A DNA stretch of 64,000 bases from Pseudomonas zanjanensis (GTDB lineage Bacteria > Pseudomonadota > Gammaproteobacteria > Pseudomonadales > Pseudomonadaceae): NCBI RefSeq assembly GCF_014268745.2, contig NZ_JABWRB020000001.1:3162001-3226000 (forward strand), given 5' to 3'. Positions 41,680 through 50,024 of the stretch are shown piece after piece. The notes under the pieces are model-generated. The model saw only the letters and a program-made list of their open reading frames with translations. It was not told where the DNA came from and ran no database searches. The number at the start of each line of letters is the position of its first letter. Position 1 is the first letter of the stretch. Both the position numbers and the translations under genes were made by a program.

Positions 41680-43359
41680 TCAGCCTACTAGTCCGAAAAA
41701 GCCGTTATTGAGGTAGTCGTCCATGCCTCCGAGAGCCTCTGGGTTCAGAGACAGCAACGAAACGGCGTTGAACGTGGCCATGAGCGGGTCAATTTTGGCG
41801 GTACCCGACGCCTGCTTGGTGATAAGGAAAGCGTTTGCCGAGGGCACGCCTTTCGCGTTACCGCAGGCCCAAGCCATCAGAGGCTGACCGCAGTGTAAAA
41901 ACGCCCCCTCGGCGAGCTTCCGCTCAGTGGTTTTGATGGCACCGGTTAGCTTCCAACCCTGCGATATGCCGATGATCTTGTCTTCCTCGACGCCCGCGTC
42001 AGCCAACGCATCAAGCACGGCGCCGATGCCAGCGGGGTCAAGGCCAACTTTGTCCAGCAACCCGGCTTGATTGATGCGGGCCACCGTTGCGGCGAGGTGC
42101 TCGACGTCATCGCCGATCTTTTTCACCAGGGTCAGATCACCAACCGCCGCGAGATCCATGAGGCGCGGCGCTTCGGTTTTTCGCCGTGTAAGCACCGATG
42201 GATGTGCATAGGCGTGAGCCCAATGCAGCCAGGTCCTGGACTCCCTAACCCGCCCCATCACCGCGAGACCAAGCAAGTCATCAAGGCCGCCGCCGTCGAC
42301 ACCGACGACGATCACCTCACAACGCTCAATCAGGGAGTCGAGGGTAAGACCCGCTTCGGCTTGGGGCTCCCAGAAGTCAGCACCGACCCAGCTGTCCGAC
42401 ATCAGCGCCAGGCCGATCTCGATGTTTAGGAATTTGGCGAGGAAGCCGCGAACTTCTGCTTCGCCGTCCATCTCAGCCTGCATAAACAGACGTTCGAGGG
42501 TTGGCCTGTCCACCGAGTAGCCCATATTCGGGTTTACCAGGTGGAAATTTTCCGGCCGGCGGGCCTCTCCGCTCTCGATCATGTCAGGCGGAAATTCATA
42601 GATCACAGGGAGGAACCGAGGATCCTCAATCCGACCTTCCCGCACGCCGCGGGCATAGCTCAATTTCGACCTGAATATGCCGGCCGGCGGCTCGTTTGAC
42701 TGAGTCGTCAGCCAGATGATGAAGCCTTCTGGACGGGACAGCAGGCCGCCCGTAGCCTCGCGGATCATATCCGGGGCCTTGACGTTCTTGCCAAACAGCC
42801 AGGCCTCGTCGATCAGCACGCCAACGGCTTTTTTGCCGCCGACCACATCGCTATCCGCTGCAACCACTTTCAACGTGGCACCGGTCTCGCGGTGCGTGAT
42901 CAGTTTCAGGTGCGGCTGGACGTGAAGCAGATCGCTCAGTTCTTCATCATGCTTGACCATTGCCGCGCAAGGCTTGAACGCGTTGTCGGCAATTTCCTTG
43001 GTCGGGGCCAGGATGATGAACTCGGCTTCCAGCCGCCAGTTGCGAATCAGGGCGGTCAGCATGATCGCCGCAGCAATCGTAGACTTTGAGTTCTTCTTCG
43101 GAATGCACAGGAAGTATTCGCTGATCAGGCGGTGGCCTGTCTCGCTGTTGTAGCTACCAAAAATTGCCCCGGCAAAGTCGATAACCCAGGGTGCGCATGC
43201 TGACTCGATTGTCGGGCAACCTGGCGCATCGACGATCTTCAGCGAGCGAAATACTTCGAGGCCTTCTTCAGCTTCGGCCGGGAAAAGGGGTGGTGGAATT
43301 ATCGATTCGCCGGCAGAGAGGCGCCGCCACCAATCCGGGCAGGCTGTTGTCCATTGCAT
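41680..43359 (-). CDS. terminase large subunit (HK97/phage-type)
   Basis: A 559-residue DNA-packaging motor. The ATPase has Walker A-like CIPKKNSKST (about residues 85-94), Walker B VGVLIDEAW (about 181-189) and coupling motif IIWLTTQSNE. The nuclease domain has VVGVDGGGLDDLLG with a catalytic Asp. It ends three bases before the portal start. Confidence 0.93.
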   Translation of the reverse strand: MQWTTACPDWWRRLSAGESIIPPPLFPAEAEEGLEVFRSLKIVDAPGCPTIESACAPWVIDFAGAIFGSYNSETGHRLISEYFLCIPKKNSKSTIAAAIMLTALIRNWRLEAEFIILAPTKEIADNAFKPCAAMVKHDEELSDLLHVQPHLKLITHRETGATLKVVAADSDVVGGKKAVGVLIDEAWLFGKNVKAPDMIREATGGLLSRPEGFIIWLTTQSNEPPAGIFRSKLSYARGVREGRIEDPRFLPVIYEFPPDMIESGEARRPENFHLVNPNMGYSVDRPTLERLFMQAEMDGEAEVRGFLAKFLNIEIGLALMSDSWVGADFWEPQAEAGLTLDSLIERCEVIVVGVDGGGLDDLLGLAVMGRVRESRTWLHWAHAYAHPSVLTRRKTEAPRLMDLAAVGDLTLVKKIGDDVEHLAATVARINQAGLLDKVGLDPAGIGAVLDALADAGVEEDKIIGISQGWKLTGAIKTTERKLAEGAFLHCGQPLMAWACGNAKGVPSANAFLITKQASGTAKIDPLMATFNAVSLLSLNPEALGGMDDYLNNGFFGLVG

Positions 43360-43362
43360 GGG

Positions 43363-43851
43363 CTACCTCTTCACTACAGTAAGCGGTGGCTTACCCGCGG
43401 CATACTTGCCTTTTCCAGCCTCTTTCGCGGCCTCTGCCTTGATATCTTTCTTGCCGGCCTCCCCTTTCTTGCCATGCACGTAGGGAACAGCCGTCTGAGC
43501 CGCGTTTCGCCGGTCGAAAATTTTGGCCCTTGGCTCATTCATCAGCGCCAACAACCACGCAAGAGGATCTTCAGTGGTGGGCAGGCAGTCGAGGTACTCA
43601 CCGCCGGCCTCGTCCACTTCAGGTGCTTGGTCGTCGGAGGTCGTTTTCTGTTTTCGCTGCTTTTCGGGTTTAACACTCAGCTCGGATCGGCGAGCAAGGA
43701 TTGCGCTGCAAATCTTGGGATCATTAGCCCAGCGCGAACCGGCGGCGGAAGCCGTGGAAGCCTTGCAGCCCGCGGCTTCAGCCGCTTCTTTGTTTGACGC
43801 ACCACGGGCTTTAGCGTCAACAAACTGTCGTTGTTTGTCTGTTAACACCAT
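43363..43851 (-). CDS. terminase small subunit
   Basis: A 162-residue protein from the ATG at 43851 with an N-terminal helix-turn-helix (LTDKQRQFVDAKARGASNKE) and a Lys/Ala-rich C-terminal tail. It recognises the packaging site. The ribosome site is weak (AAGG about 12 bases upstream), and a start 12 codons earlier is possible. Confidence 0.85.
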   Translation of the reverse strand: MVLTDKQRQFVDAKARGASNKEAAEAAGCKASTASAAGSRWANDPKICSAILARRSELSVKPEKQRKQKTTSDDQAPEVDEAGGEYLDCLPTTEDPLAWLLALMNEPRAKIFDRRNAAQTAVPYVHGKKGEAGKKDIKAEAAKEAGKGKYAAGKPPLTVVKR

Positions 43852-44010
43852 TAACAAAATACCTTGGGGTCGGGAAAAAAAGTGCAAATGGGATCGGGCG
43901 CGGTCTGGAAGCGATATACCCCCTATATTTAGCCCCCCCCCTCCATAGGATCTTTCAATTGCACCATTTTAGTGCTTGTTAGATGGGAATTCATCGCATT
44001 TGGCAACCCC

Positions 44011-44352
44011 TCACCACGACCGCGAAGCAGCAGCCTCTTCGGCCTGCTTGACCGAGTCATGGCACGGCTTGCACAGGGTCTGCCAGTTGTTCCTATCCCA
44101 GAACAGGGCCATGTCACCACGGTGAGCCTCGATGTGGTCGACGACTGAGCCGGCTGTCACTCGACCCAATCGCTCGCAGTAGGCACAGAGCGGGTGAGCA
44201 TTGAGCCAGCCCTCGCGAGCCTTCTGCCACTTGTAGCCGTAGCCACGCTGAGCAGAGGTTTCCTTCGTCGCTCGCCAGGAGTTGGTGTTAACGGCAACGA
44301 GGCGGTCAGGCTGGGTTTGAACCCTGCTTCCCAGCGTCTTCAGCCTTCCCAT
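44011..44352 (-). CDS. HNH endonuclease (packaging-associated)
   Basis: An HNH zinc nuclease. CAYCERLG and the metal-binding core SVVDHIEAHRGD are followed by WDRNNWQTLCKPCHDSVKQ. HNH enzymes adjacent to terminase are needed for cos cleavage in HK97-type phages. ACGGAG precedes the ATG at 44352; the upstream ATG at 44370 lacks a ribosome site. Confidence 0.88.
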   Translation of the reverse strand: MGRLKTLGSRVQTQPDRLVAVNTNSWRATKETSAQRGYGYKWQKAREGWLNAHPLCAYCERLGRVTAGSVVDHIEAHRGDMALFWDRNNWQTLCKPCHDSVKQAEEAAASRSW

Positions 44353-44467
44353 TAGGTGATGCTCCGTCATGAGGTTTGGTTGAAAGCACTGAAGCAGCTC
44401 GGTCCGCTGCGATCCTCAGCCATTTAATCGCCCTGGCTCGGCGTGCGGCACACCCGGTGCAGGCCAT
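44306..44467 (-). CDS. 53-residue phage protein overlapping holin and HNH
   Basis: The ATG overlaps the holin stop (TGATGG), giving a protein that begins MACTGCAARRARAIKWLR and ends GKQGSNPA. A Cys-x-x-Cys at the start and a basic helix are visible. It runs 47 bases into the HNH gene. Function unknown; the coupled start supports it. Confidence 0.6.
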   Translation of the reverse strand: MACTGCAARRARAIKWLRIAADRAASVLSTKPHDGASPNGKAEDAGKQGSNPA

Positions 44468-44799
44468 CATTCGGCCTTACGGCTGGGCAACTTGAAGTCA
44501 GTCACCCTGTCAGCAATCGAGCGAATCTTCTCGACGCCAAGGAAGCCAACCCAGCCACCAACGAAGGTAGCCATGCTCTGTGGGAGCGAGAAGAACTCAA
44601 GCCCACTGATAATCGTCAGGGCGAGCCCGCCGCAGATCGCGCCTTCCACAATCATCTGGCGGCGCGTACCGCCACCATAGGTGATCCTCAGCACAGCCAT
44701 TGCACAGGACAACGATGCCGCGTAGAGGATTGGCGAATGCTGGCTCAACCACGCAAGCGCTATCGCCCAGGTGTCTGGTTTGTCTGGCATGTTCGGCAT
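44467..44799 (-). CDS. holin, lambda S family
   Basis: A 110-residue protein with three membrane segments and lambda-S-like landmarks (AVLRITYGGGTRRQMIVEGA after helix 1, FVGGWVGFLGVEKIRSIADR at the end). Two Met codons at positions 1 and 4 recall the dual start of lambda S, but the extra N-terminal residues carry no charge. It is the first late gene, far from the endolysin. Confidence 0.85.
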   Translation of the reverse strand: MPNMPDKPDTWAIALAWLSQHSPILYAASLSCAMAVLRITYGGGTRRQMIVEGAICGGLALTIISGLEFFSLPQSMATFVGGWVGFLGVEKIRSIADRVTDFKLPSRKAE

Positions 44800-44889
44800 C
44801 TCAGCTTCCTCCCTTTCGGGGAGCGAATAGATCCGACTCCTGGCTCACTCCCAGTTCGGAACGATGGGTGTGCAGGAGCCGAAAACGAA

Positions 44890-44915
44890 AAAGCCCCGCT
44901 CAGTGGCGGGGCTTT
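44890..44915. terminator. terminator before the late operon
   Basis: AAAGCCCCGC/GCGGGGCTTT 10-bp stem, loop of six. It separates the early regulator gene from the holin and is a likely target of antitermination. Confidence 0.8.
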
Positions 44916-44998
44916 ATGTGTGTCGTTGCGCTCGGGTGATTATCACCACACGCAAGATCGACATGATGGGATTAATTTACGGCCAGCCGGCAAACAGG

Positions 44999-45562
44999 TC
45001 AAGCGGCATCAACAAAGATTTGTTCACGGTCGAATATCTCAGTGGCATGGATCACGGCCTGCTCCTCAAGAGATTCAAGCCGCTTGTGGATTCCGCCTCG
45101 CCAATTGCGGCGCGTGCGCTCTGGGGAGCCCGCCAGATCCCAGGTATTCATGTCGTAGAACTCGGACGGCAACACGATCATGTCTGTGGATCGCTTCCCT
45201 ACCTGCACACCCCTGAGCTTCGGTATGGCCCAGGCCGTCAGCGCCTTGTAGATGAACAACTGAGGTGCCGGAGAAACCATGCGAGCTACCAGCCTGCCAA
45301 TGGCACTGACCTTATTAGCCTTGTGCGTCGAATACTTGGCCACCAGCACATCCCACTGCGCCGGCTCAAGCTGCCGGTGCAGCAGCGCGTAAAGGCAACA
45401 GTCATAGTCAAACTTGTCACGCACTGACAGCGTGCTGCCGGTGCCACCCTGGCGCAGGTCTGCGTCGATCAGCTTCTGCCAGGACTGCTTGGTGCTGTTG
45501 TCGATGTTGTCCGCTGCCAGCACCCGCACCAGAGTGCCCATCACGTCTTTATACATGGCCAT
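44999..45562 (-). CDS. probable late gene regulator (antiterminator position)
   Basis: A 187-residue basic protein. A helix-turn-helix-like end (SPERTRRNWRGGIHKRLESL) follows a Trp/Tyr-rich middle (DYDCCLYALLHRQLEPAQWD). It is the last early gene, just before a terminator and the late operon, where lambdoid phages encode Q. No clear Q family match, so the role rests on position and basic character. Confidence 0.5.
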   Translation of the reverse strand: MAMYKDVMGTLVRVLAADNIDNSTKQSWQKLIDADLRQGGTGSTLSVRDKFDYDCCLYALLHRQLEPAQWDVLVAKYSTHKANKVSAIGRLVARMVSPAPQLFIYKALTAWAIPKLRGVQVGKRSTDMIVLPSEFYDMNTWDLAGSPERTRRNWRGGIHKRLESLEEQAVIHATEIFDREQIFVDAA

Positions 45563-45565
45563 GGC

Positions 45566-45880
45566 TCAATCCCCCTTGAACGATGAGCCGCCAGGGCCGC
45601 GGCTGTTGTTCTGCTGGTACTCGTCAACGATGCAGCGAGCCGGGTTATTGCCGACGAGCTGTCGGCGTTCCCGGCGTAGCGCCATGCCCAACTGCACCAC
45701 AAGCTCTTCAATAGGCAGTGGTTCCAAGGTCATCGCGTGGACCTGCCCAGATGAGTGACAACCGACGCAGGCAAGCGTGTGAAAAACGCCCTGGATGTGG
45801 CCTTGACCAGCACATGACGGGCAGTTGGTGAGGGGGATTGGCCAGCGCTGCAAGGCGGGGCCGTGAGTCTTTTTGATCAT
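45566..45880 (-). CDS. small zinc-knuckle phage protein
   Basis: A 104-residue protein with two DnaJ-like Cys pairs (CPSCAGQGHIQG and CVGCHSSGQV, about residues 20-46). Such proteins commonly precede the late regulator in Pseudomonas phages. Function unknown. Confidence 0.65.
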   Translation of the reverse strand: MIKKTHGPALQRWPIPLTNCPSCAGQGHIQGVFHTLACVGCHSSGQVHAMTLEPLPIEELVVQLGMALRRERRQLVGNNPARCIVDEYQQNNSRGPGGSSFKGD

Positions 45881-47166
45881 TTTGAAACCTCGCCTACGGT
45901 TGATTCGTGAGTAGCCTCACAGCCCTTATGCGGCGTGGCTTTGAGCGAATTATCGGATTCACCAGATGTAGCACCTGTGTAGCCGTGAATCAGGGCAAAA
46001 CCCTTGCTGTCTAGATAGGCGTGCCACAGTTCCAGGGCGGCACGCTTGCGGGCCATCACATCCGACTGGATGTAGACCTTCACGTTGTGGCCCATGGCGT
46101 GGTTGATCAGCAGCTCGCCAATCAAGTGGTCGACGCCTATATCCGCCCAGGCGGTGCGAGCCAGCTTGCGCAGGTCGTGGCTGGTCCACTCTCCCCTGCC
46201 CAGACGCCGGAACATGGCGCTGGTCTGGCTCTCGCTGAGTGGCTTGCCGTTGCGCCCCGGGAATAGATAACGGCCCGTATAGCCGGCGGACTGCTGGTTG
46301 GCCTTGTGTTTGGCCAGCAACGCGCAGACCTGGTCGGTCAGCGGCAGAGAATGCTCGGCCCGGGTCTTGGTGTTCTCCGGTGGGATGAACCAGGTTCGCT
46401 CGGCGATGCTCAGGTGCGGCCACTCAGCCAGGCGGGTTTCCCCCACGCGATTGCCATGGCACAGCATCAGCAGCGCCAGCAGGGCGTCCTCGGGATGGGT
46501 CTCGAACTCCTCGATCAGGCTCACGATCAAGTCATCAAGGTGAGCGACCCGAAGCTTTGACGGCTTCACGCGCACCTTGGCCTTGGAGAAGTCGCTGAAC
46601 TTGATGCCCTGCATTGGGTTCTTGTCTATCAGGCGCAGGACCATTGCCTGGCGAAAGGCCTTGGCCAGCAGCTGGAACACCAGCCGCACCGTGTCAATCT
46701 TCAGGATCTCCTGAAGCGGCCACATCAGTAACCGATCCAAGGTTTGGCGGTCCAGGTCGGCCAGCGGCACTTCACCGAGGCGCGGTATCAAATGGCACTT
46801 GATCGCCGAGGCGGCCGTCTTCTTGCGCTTGTCGGACAGGTTGCGGTCCTTGGCCATGCGCTCAGCGAACCACGCCAGCACCTCGCCCACAGCGCCCCAC
46901 TCGGACACCACCGCCCCGCCGTGGCTGGCAATGCGCAGGCGGATATCGGGCAGTGCCCCAATCATCTGCTTCGCGCTCAAACCTGGGTATGCACCGATTT
47001 TGTACCACTGGCGTTTGACCAGCAGGTACCAGGAGCCTCGGGTGCGATCAGTGGAGAACCGCAGATAGAGCCCAGGGTTGCCCGGGTCACGAAGACTGTA
47101 GACGTCTGCGTTCGCGGCCTGGCGCGCGATCTCGGCATCGGAGATTTTCACGGCTACAGTGATCAT
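45877..47166 (-). CDS. second tyrosine recombinase inside the prophage
   Basis: A 429-residue tyrosine recombinase with an N-terminal DUF4102-like arm domain (about 1-80), a core-binding domain, and catalytic residues in CHGNRVGETRLAEW (Arg), TSHDLRKLART (His-x-x-Arg), INHAMGHNVKVYIQSD (His and probable Tyr). All look intact. It differs from the attR integrase and lies within the early operon, overlapping both neighbours by four bases. Confidence 0.88.
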   Translation of the reverse strand: MITVAVKISDAEIARQAANADVYSLRDPGNPGLYLRFSTDRTRGSWYLLVKRQWYKIGAYPGLSAKQMIGALPDIRLRIASHGGAVVSEWGAVGEVLAWFAERMAKDRNLSDKRKKTAASAIKCHLIPRLGEVPLADLDRQTLDRLLMWPLQEILKIDTVRLVFQLLAKAFRQAMVLRLIDKNPMQGIKFSDFSKAKVRVKPSKLRVAHLDDLIVSLIEEFETHPEDALLALLMLCHGNRVGETRLAEWPHLSIAERTWFIPPENTKTRAEHSLPLTDQVCALLAKHKANQQSAGYTGRYLFPGRNGKPLSESQTSAMFRRLGRGEWTSHDLRKLARTAWADIGVDHLIGELLINHAMGHNVKVYIQSDVMARKRAALELWHAYLDSKGFALIHGYTGATSGESDNSLKATPHKGCEATHESTVGEVSK

Positions 47167-47507
47167 AGGTCAGGCCTCGGCCAGATGTTCAAACCTTGTT
47201 TTTCGCCGCTGTCATAGCAGCTGCGGGCTTTGTTGTGCCGATTGTTCCAACGCTCGATGGCGATCCGCATCACGTCAGCCACCTCAAGGTCATAGATCTG
47301 CTCGAATGTGCCGAGCGAGCATGTGTTGATGTTTGGGCCCTGGGCGCCGCAGTCGTGACACCAGACATGAGCCTCGTACGCCTCGTCGAAATCTTCGTTC
47401 TGCTTGTGCTCCTCGAACACTTCCTCTCTGGTGATCCAGTTGTGCGCGATGATGCAAGGCGGCCCTTCGCAGAAAGGACAAGGCGCCATTTTGATTGGCT
47501 CAATCAT
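47163..47507 (-). CDS. Lar-like restriction alleviation protein
   Basis: A 114-residue zinc-ribbon protein from the ATG at 47507: MAPCPFCEGPP and VWCHDCGAQGPN, ending with AIERWNNR, as in the Lar family that weakens host type I restriction. It overlaps both neighbours by four bases. Confidence 0.75.
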   Translation of the reverse strand: MIEPIKMAPCPFCEGPPCIIAHNWITREEVFEEHKQNEDFDEAYEAHVWCHDCGAQGPNINTCSLGTFEQIYDLEVADVMRIAIERWNNRHNKARSCYDSGEKQGLNIWPRPDL

Positions 47508-47935
47508 GCAGCGACCCTCGTTAGTGGTTGGAGCAGGTACGCGCGAATCGCTTCCAGGGCGTCGATGTGCCCACGGCAAACGATGGCCAGATAGCCTTGC
47601 TCGGTCAGCGCTTGGATGTAGGCGTCCTGGTTGGCAGAAACGGCCGCGTCGAACGGCGGCATGGCCTTGAACTCGATGTACAGCCCGAAGTACCCGCCAC
47701 GGGCCATCGGCAGTACCAGGTCAGGAACCCCGGCCCTCACGCCCTGCTCTTTCAGCTTGATCGCCACCAGCTTGTGCCGGTGACCGCCGTTCGGGACGTG
47801 GTAGATCAGTTTCGCGGCCGCCGGGTAACGCAGGGTGACCTCCTTCAACAGCGCGGCCTGCTCCAGGCCTTCGCGATCAACTGGTTTCGCCCGCTTAGCC
47901 TTTGGCTTGAAGAGTTTCGGCGTGGACAGCCTCAT
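47504..47935 (-). CDS. VRR-NUC domain nuclease
   Basis: A 143-residue PD-(D/E)XK nuclease: VRAGVPDLVLPMARGGYFGL, then LYIEFKA (metal-binding Asp, Glu, Lys). Stand-alone VRR-NUC proteins in phages act on branched or recombination DNA and lie in this position in many lambdoid phages. Confidence 0.88.
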   Translation of the reverse strand: MRLSTPKLFKPKAKRAKPVDREGLEQAALLKEVTLRYPAAAKLIYHVPNGGHRHKLVAIKLKEQGVRAGVPDLVLPMARGGYFGLYIEFKAMPPFDAAVSANQDAYIQALTEQGYLAIVCRGHIDALEAIRAYLLQPLTRVAA

Positions 47936-48135
47936 ACCTTCTCTCCAGTGTGGAGGTCGACAATTTCAAAAGTTGTCGGCCACAGCATCCGGCCGAACTG
48001 CTGAGCCGCTGCCCGGTGTTCGAACAGCGCTACGGCGCGATCAGCCTTGTCCGTCAGGTCCAGCTTGTGCCCACAGCAATGCACGGCGTAGCGGTAATCC
48101 GTTGGGTCTGTGGGGGCGAGACGGAAATCAGCCAC
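47932..48135 (-). CDS. small hypothetical phage protein
   Basis: AGGAGG lies five bases before a GTG at 48135, which fixes the start over an ATG 27 bases upstream. The 67-residue product starts VADFRLAPTDPTDYRYAV and has two Cys. Function unknown. Confidence 0.65.
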   Translation of the reverse strand: MADFRLAPTDPTDYRYAVHCCGHKLDLTDKADRAVALFEHRAAAQQFGRMLWPTTFEIVDLHTGEKV

Positions 48136-48808
48136 GGGCACCTCCTTTGGCGCGCATTGCACGCAGTTCTGCTAAGGCAGAGTTGCCCACCTCGGGGTTA
48201 CGCTCAGGCTTAGGCGCGGCGAGTTCGGCGGCTGGGATTGGGCCCAGGGCCTCGCCTTTCCAAATCTTCCGGCACTGGGCCAGGTAATGCCGCTCGAAAC
48301 TGGCAAGCCCCAGTTCCCGGGACAGTAGCGGCAGGCTGTGAAAGCCGGCGGCGGCCGTGGCGTGATAAACGGCCGGGTGCATCCACTTCGCCGAGGCACG
48401 CATCGCCGGGTGGCAGTTGCGCAAGCCCTGGGCATACGCTTTCTCCACGCTGGGCAGACCCAGTCCTTCCGGAGCAAAACACCAACTGACAAAAACCCCA
48501 GGCGCTGGGACGAATGCGACTTTGCTCGCGCTCAGCACCCGCATGCCGTGGTCGATCTGCTCCATCCGTGTGATGCCCGAGCGCATGAACTCACCCAGCC
48601 ACTCCAGCTTGGCGGCGTTCATCACCGCCTCGGTAGACCAGGACTGACGCCAGGCACCGCAGGCTCCACGCAACCGCAGGAAAAGGTCATCGATCACGGC
48701 CTTCGTCGCGGGATCGACTTCCGCTACAACTGGGTCGGCTGGCGCCTGGTAGGAGACATCGGTCCGGCGGGTAGCAATCAGGTCGCTGACGTGGGTTGGG
48801 GTTTTCAC
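48128..48808 (-). CDS. replication protein P (DnaB loader type)
   Basis: A 226-residue protein from a GTG at 48808 (VKTPTHVSDLIATRR) matching lambda P: FLRLRGACGAWRQSW, then WCFAPEGLGLPSVEKAYAQG, a domain that brings host DnaB helicase to the origin. Its start overlaps the O gene stop. Confidence 0.85.
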   Translation of the reverse strand: MKTPTHVSDLIATRRTDVSYQAPADPVVAEVDPATKAVIDDLFLRLRGACGAWRQSWSTEAVMNAAKLEWLGEFMRSGITRMEQIDHGMRVLSASKVAFVPAPGVFVSWCFAPEGLGLPSVEKAYAQGLRNCHPAMRASAKWMHPAVYHATAAAGFHSLPLLSRELGLASFERHYLAQCRKIWKGEALGPIPAAELAAPKPERNPEVGNSALAELRAMRAKGGARG

Positions 48809-49593
48809 AGGCGCACCCCCTTGGCAGTCCAATCGCCGGTACCGTCCATGTCGTCGGCAGGCTCGCCGCGCTTCACGGCGCTGCCACGCTTGATCCACTT
48901 CGCCAGGCGGTAACACCATCCGCCGGACGAGTCGCGGGTTTCGCTCTTCGCGACGAAAAAACCCTTGAATGAACCGACCATCTCGTCGTTTACGGCGTCG
49001 AACTTCAGGCCCATCAGGTGGAGCTGGCTTTCCAGTTGCTTGGGGTTGTAGGCCCACTCGGCGAACATGGAAAAGCGTTGACGGGGATCGGTGCCTTCGA
49101 GGGCTTGGCTGTCCTGCTCAGCAACCACATCGGAAAACTCGCGCTGCAGCTGCTGTTCGGTTACTTGATGGTTAATTGACGTATTGGGTGCAGATTCTGC
49201 ACCCCGTTCTGTCTCAGGCTGCACCCCGCTCTGTTGTGAGCTGCACCCCGTTGCGTCATTTGCACCCCGCTCTGTACGGGGTGCAGGATTTGCACCCCGC
49301 ATAAGCTGAAGGTCGTAAACCACTGGCCGCCGGTCGTGGCGATCAATGTGAACGGCGGCGATGGCCTGGTTGCCCTTTTTGATCAGGCCCGACTCTTCCA
49401 GGACGTCTAGTTTGTAACGCACGGTACGCTCGGACAGACCAGTGTCCTGAGCCAGGGTGGTGGCCGATGGGAAGGCACCAGCACCGTTGGAGCCGGCATA
49501 GTTGGCAAGGCACAGCAGCACGTGGCGAGCGCTGGAGTCCTTGAGAGTTTGAACGGGCAGAGAAAGCGCCCAGGACATAGCTTGAACGCTCAC
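48805..49593 (-). CDS. replication initiator O
   Basis: A 262-residue protein from a GTG at 49593 (AAGGAA upstream). The N-terminus is a winged helix-turn-helix (TLKDSSARHVLLCLANYAG, TLAQDTGLSERTVRYKLDVL). The middle is encoded by iterons (TERGA repeats), and the C-terminus binds P (WAYNPKQLESQLHLMG). As in lambda, the origin lies inside the gene. Confidence 0.85.
   Translation of the reverse strand: MSVQAMSWALSLPVQTLKDSSARHVLLCLANYAGSNGAGAFPSATTLAQDTGLSERTVRYKLDVLEESGLIKKGNQAIAAVHIDRHDRRPVVYDLQLMRGANPAPRTERGANDATGCSSQQSGVQPETERGAESAPNTSINHQVTEQQLQREFSDVVAEQDSQALEGTDPRQRFSMFAEWAYNPKQLESQLHLMGLKFDAVNDEMVGSFKGFFVAKSETRDSSGGWCYRLAKWIKRGSAVKRGEPADDMDGTGDWTAKGVRL
49186..49300. repeat. replication origin iterons
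   Basis: TGCACCCCGYTCTGT-type repeats at 49198, 49220, 49242 and 49261, plus a shorter TGCACCCCGC at 49291 and inverted half-sites (GGGTGCA at 49186, ACGGGGTGCA at 49276). Spacing is 22, 22, 19 and 30 bases. The array lies inside the O gene like ori-lambda. Confidence 0.82.
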
Positions 49594-49623
49594 GACGAGA
49601 TTCCTTGGAGTTTTGCAGCCGTA

Positions 49624-49708
49624 TTGCACGGAGCGATGATCATGCTCATAATGGCCCCACTGTGTTTTACAAGTTGTTGGAAGAACCGCCCTGCCAGGCG
49701 GTTTTTTT
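49624..49708 (+). ncRNA. predicted OOP-like RNA (promoter and terminator)
   Basis: On the plus strand, TTGCAC (49624-49629) and CATAAT (49647-49652) are 17 bases apart, and a terminator (AACCGCC/GGCGGTT, then seven T) ends at about 49708. The transcript would be about 50 nucleotides, antisense to early mRNA just upstream of O, the same place as lambda oop. Only sequence supports it. Confidence 0.55.
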
Positions 49709-49793
49709 ATGCCTGCGATTCAGGCGCTATGGGTGTCCGGCGCATCCGTGGTAGCTTTTTGCTTCCACACGAAAAGGCCATTGGAGGCCGGAC

Positions 49794-50024
49794 ATGAGCG
49801 ATGAAAAAGTAATCACCCCTTTCGAACTTGGTGTTTGTGTTGCGATGCAACTTGTTGGGAAGGCGATTGCAATGAATCCACATCTGGACATCGAGGAGCT
49901 GAAGCGCGACGCGGCAGCAGTGATGGGAACGATGCCAAGCGAACCCAAGTGGGTAGGCGGGCCAGGAGTCCATCAAGCTGCGATCGAAAACCTGTTGGTT
50001 GGCATAGGCAAAGTGAAGCGGTAG
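49794..50024 (+). CDS. small phage protein on the plus strand
   Basis: A 76-residue protein (MSDEKVITPFELGVCVAMQL) with GGAGG five bases before the ATG. It is opposite to cro and O, an odd orientation for this region, but its codon use looks real. Function unknown. It would be read if the OOP-like terminator is passed. Confidence 0.5.
   Translation: MSDEKVITPFELGVCVAMQLVGKAIAMNPHLDIEELKRDAAAVMGTMPSEPKWVGGPGVHQAAIENLLVGIGKVKR

Noticed and set aside
44467..44799. lambda-like dual start (Met1/Met4) making an antiholin
   Set aside because: The extra three residues have no positive charge, which is the basis of the lambda mechanism, so no claim is made.
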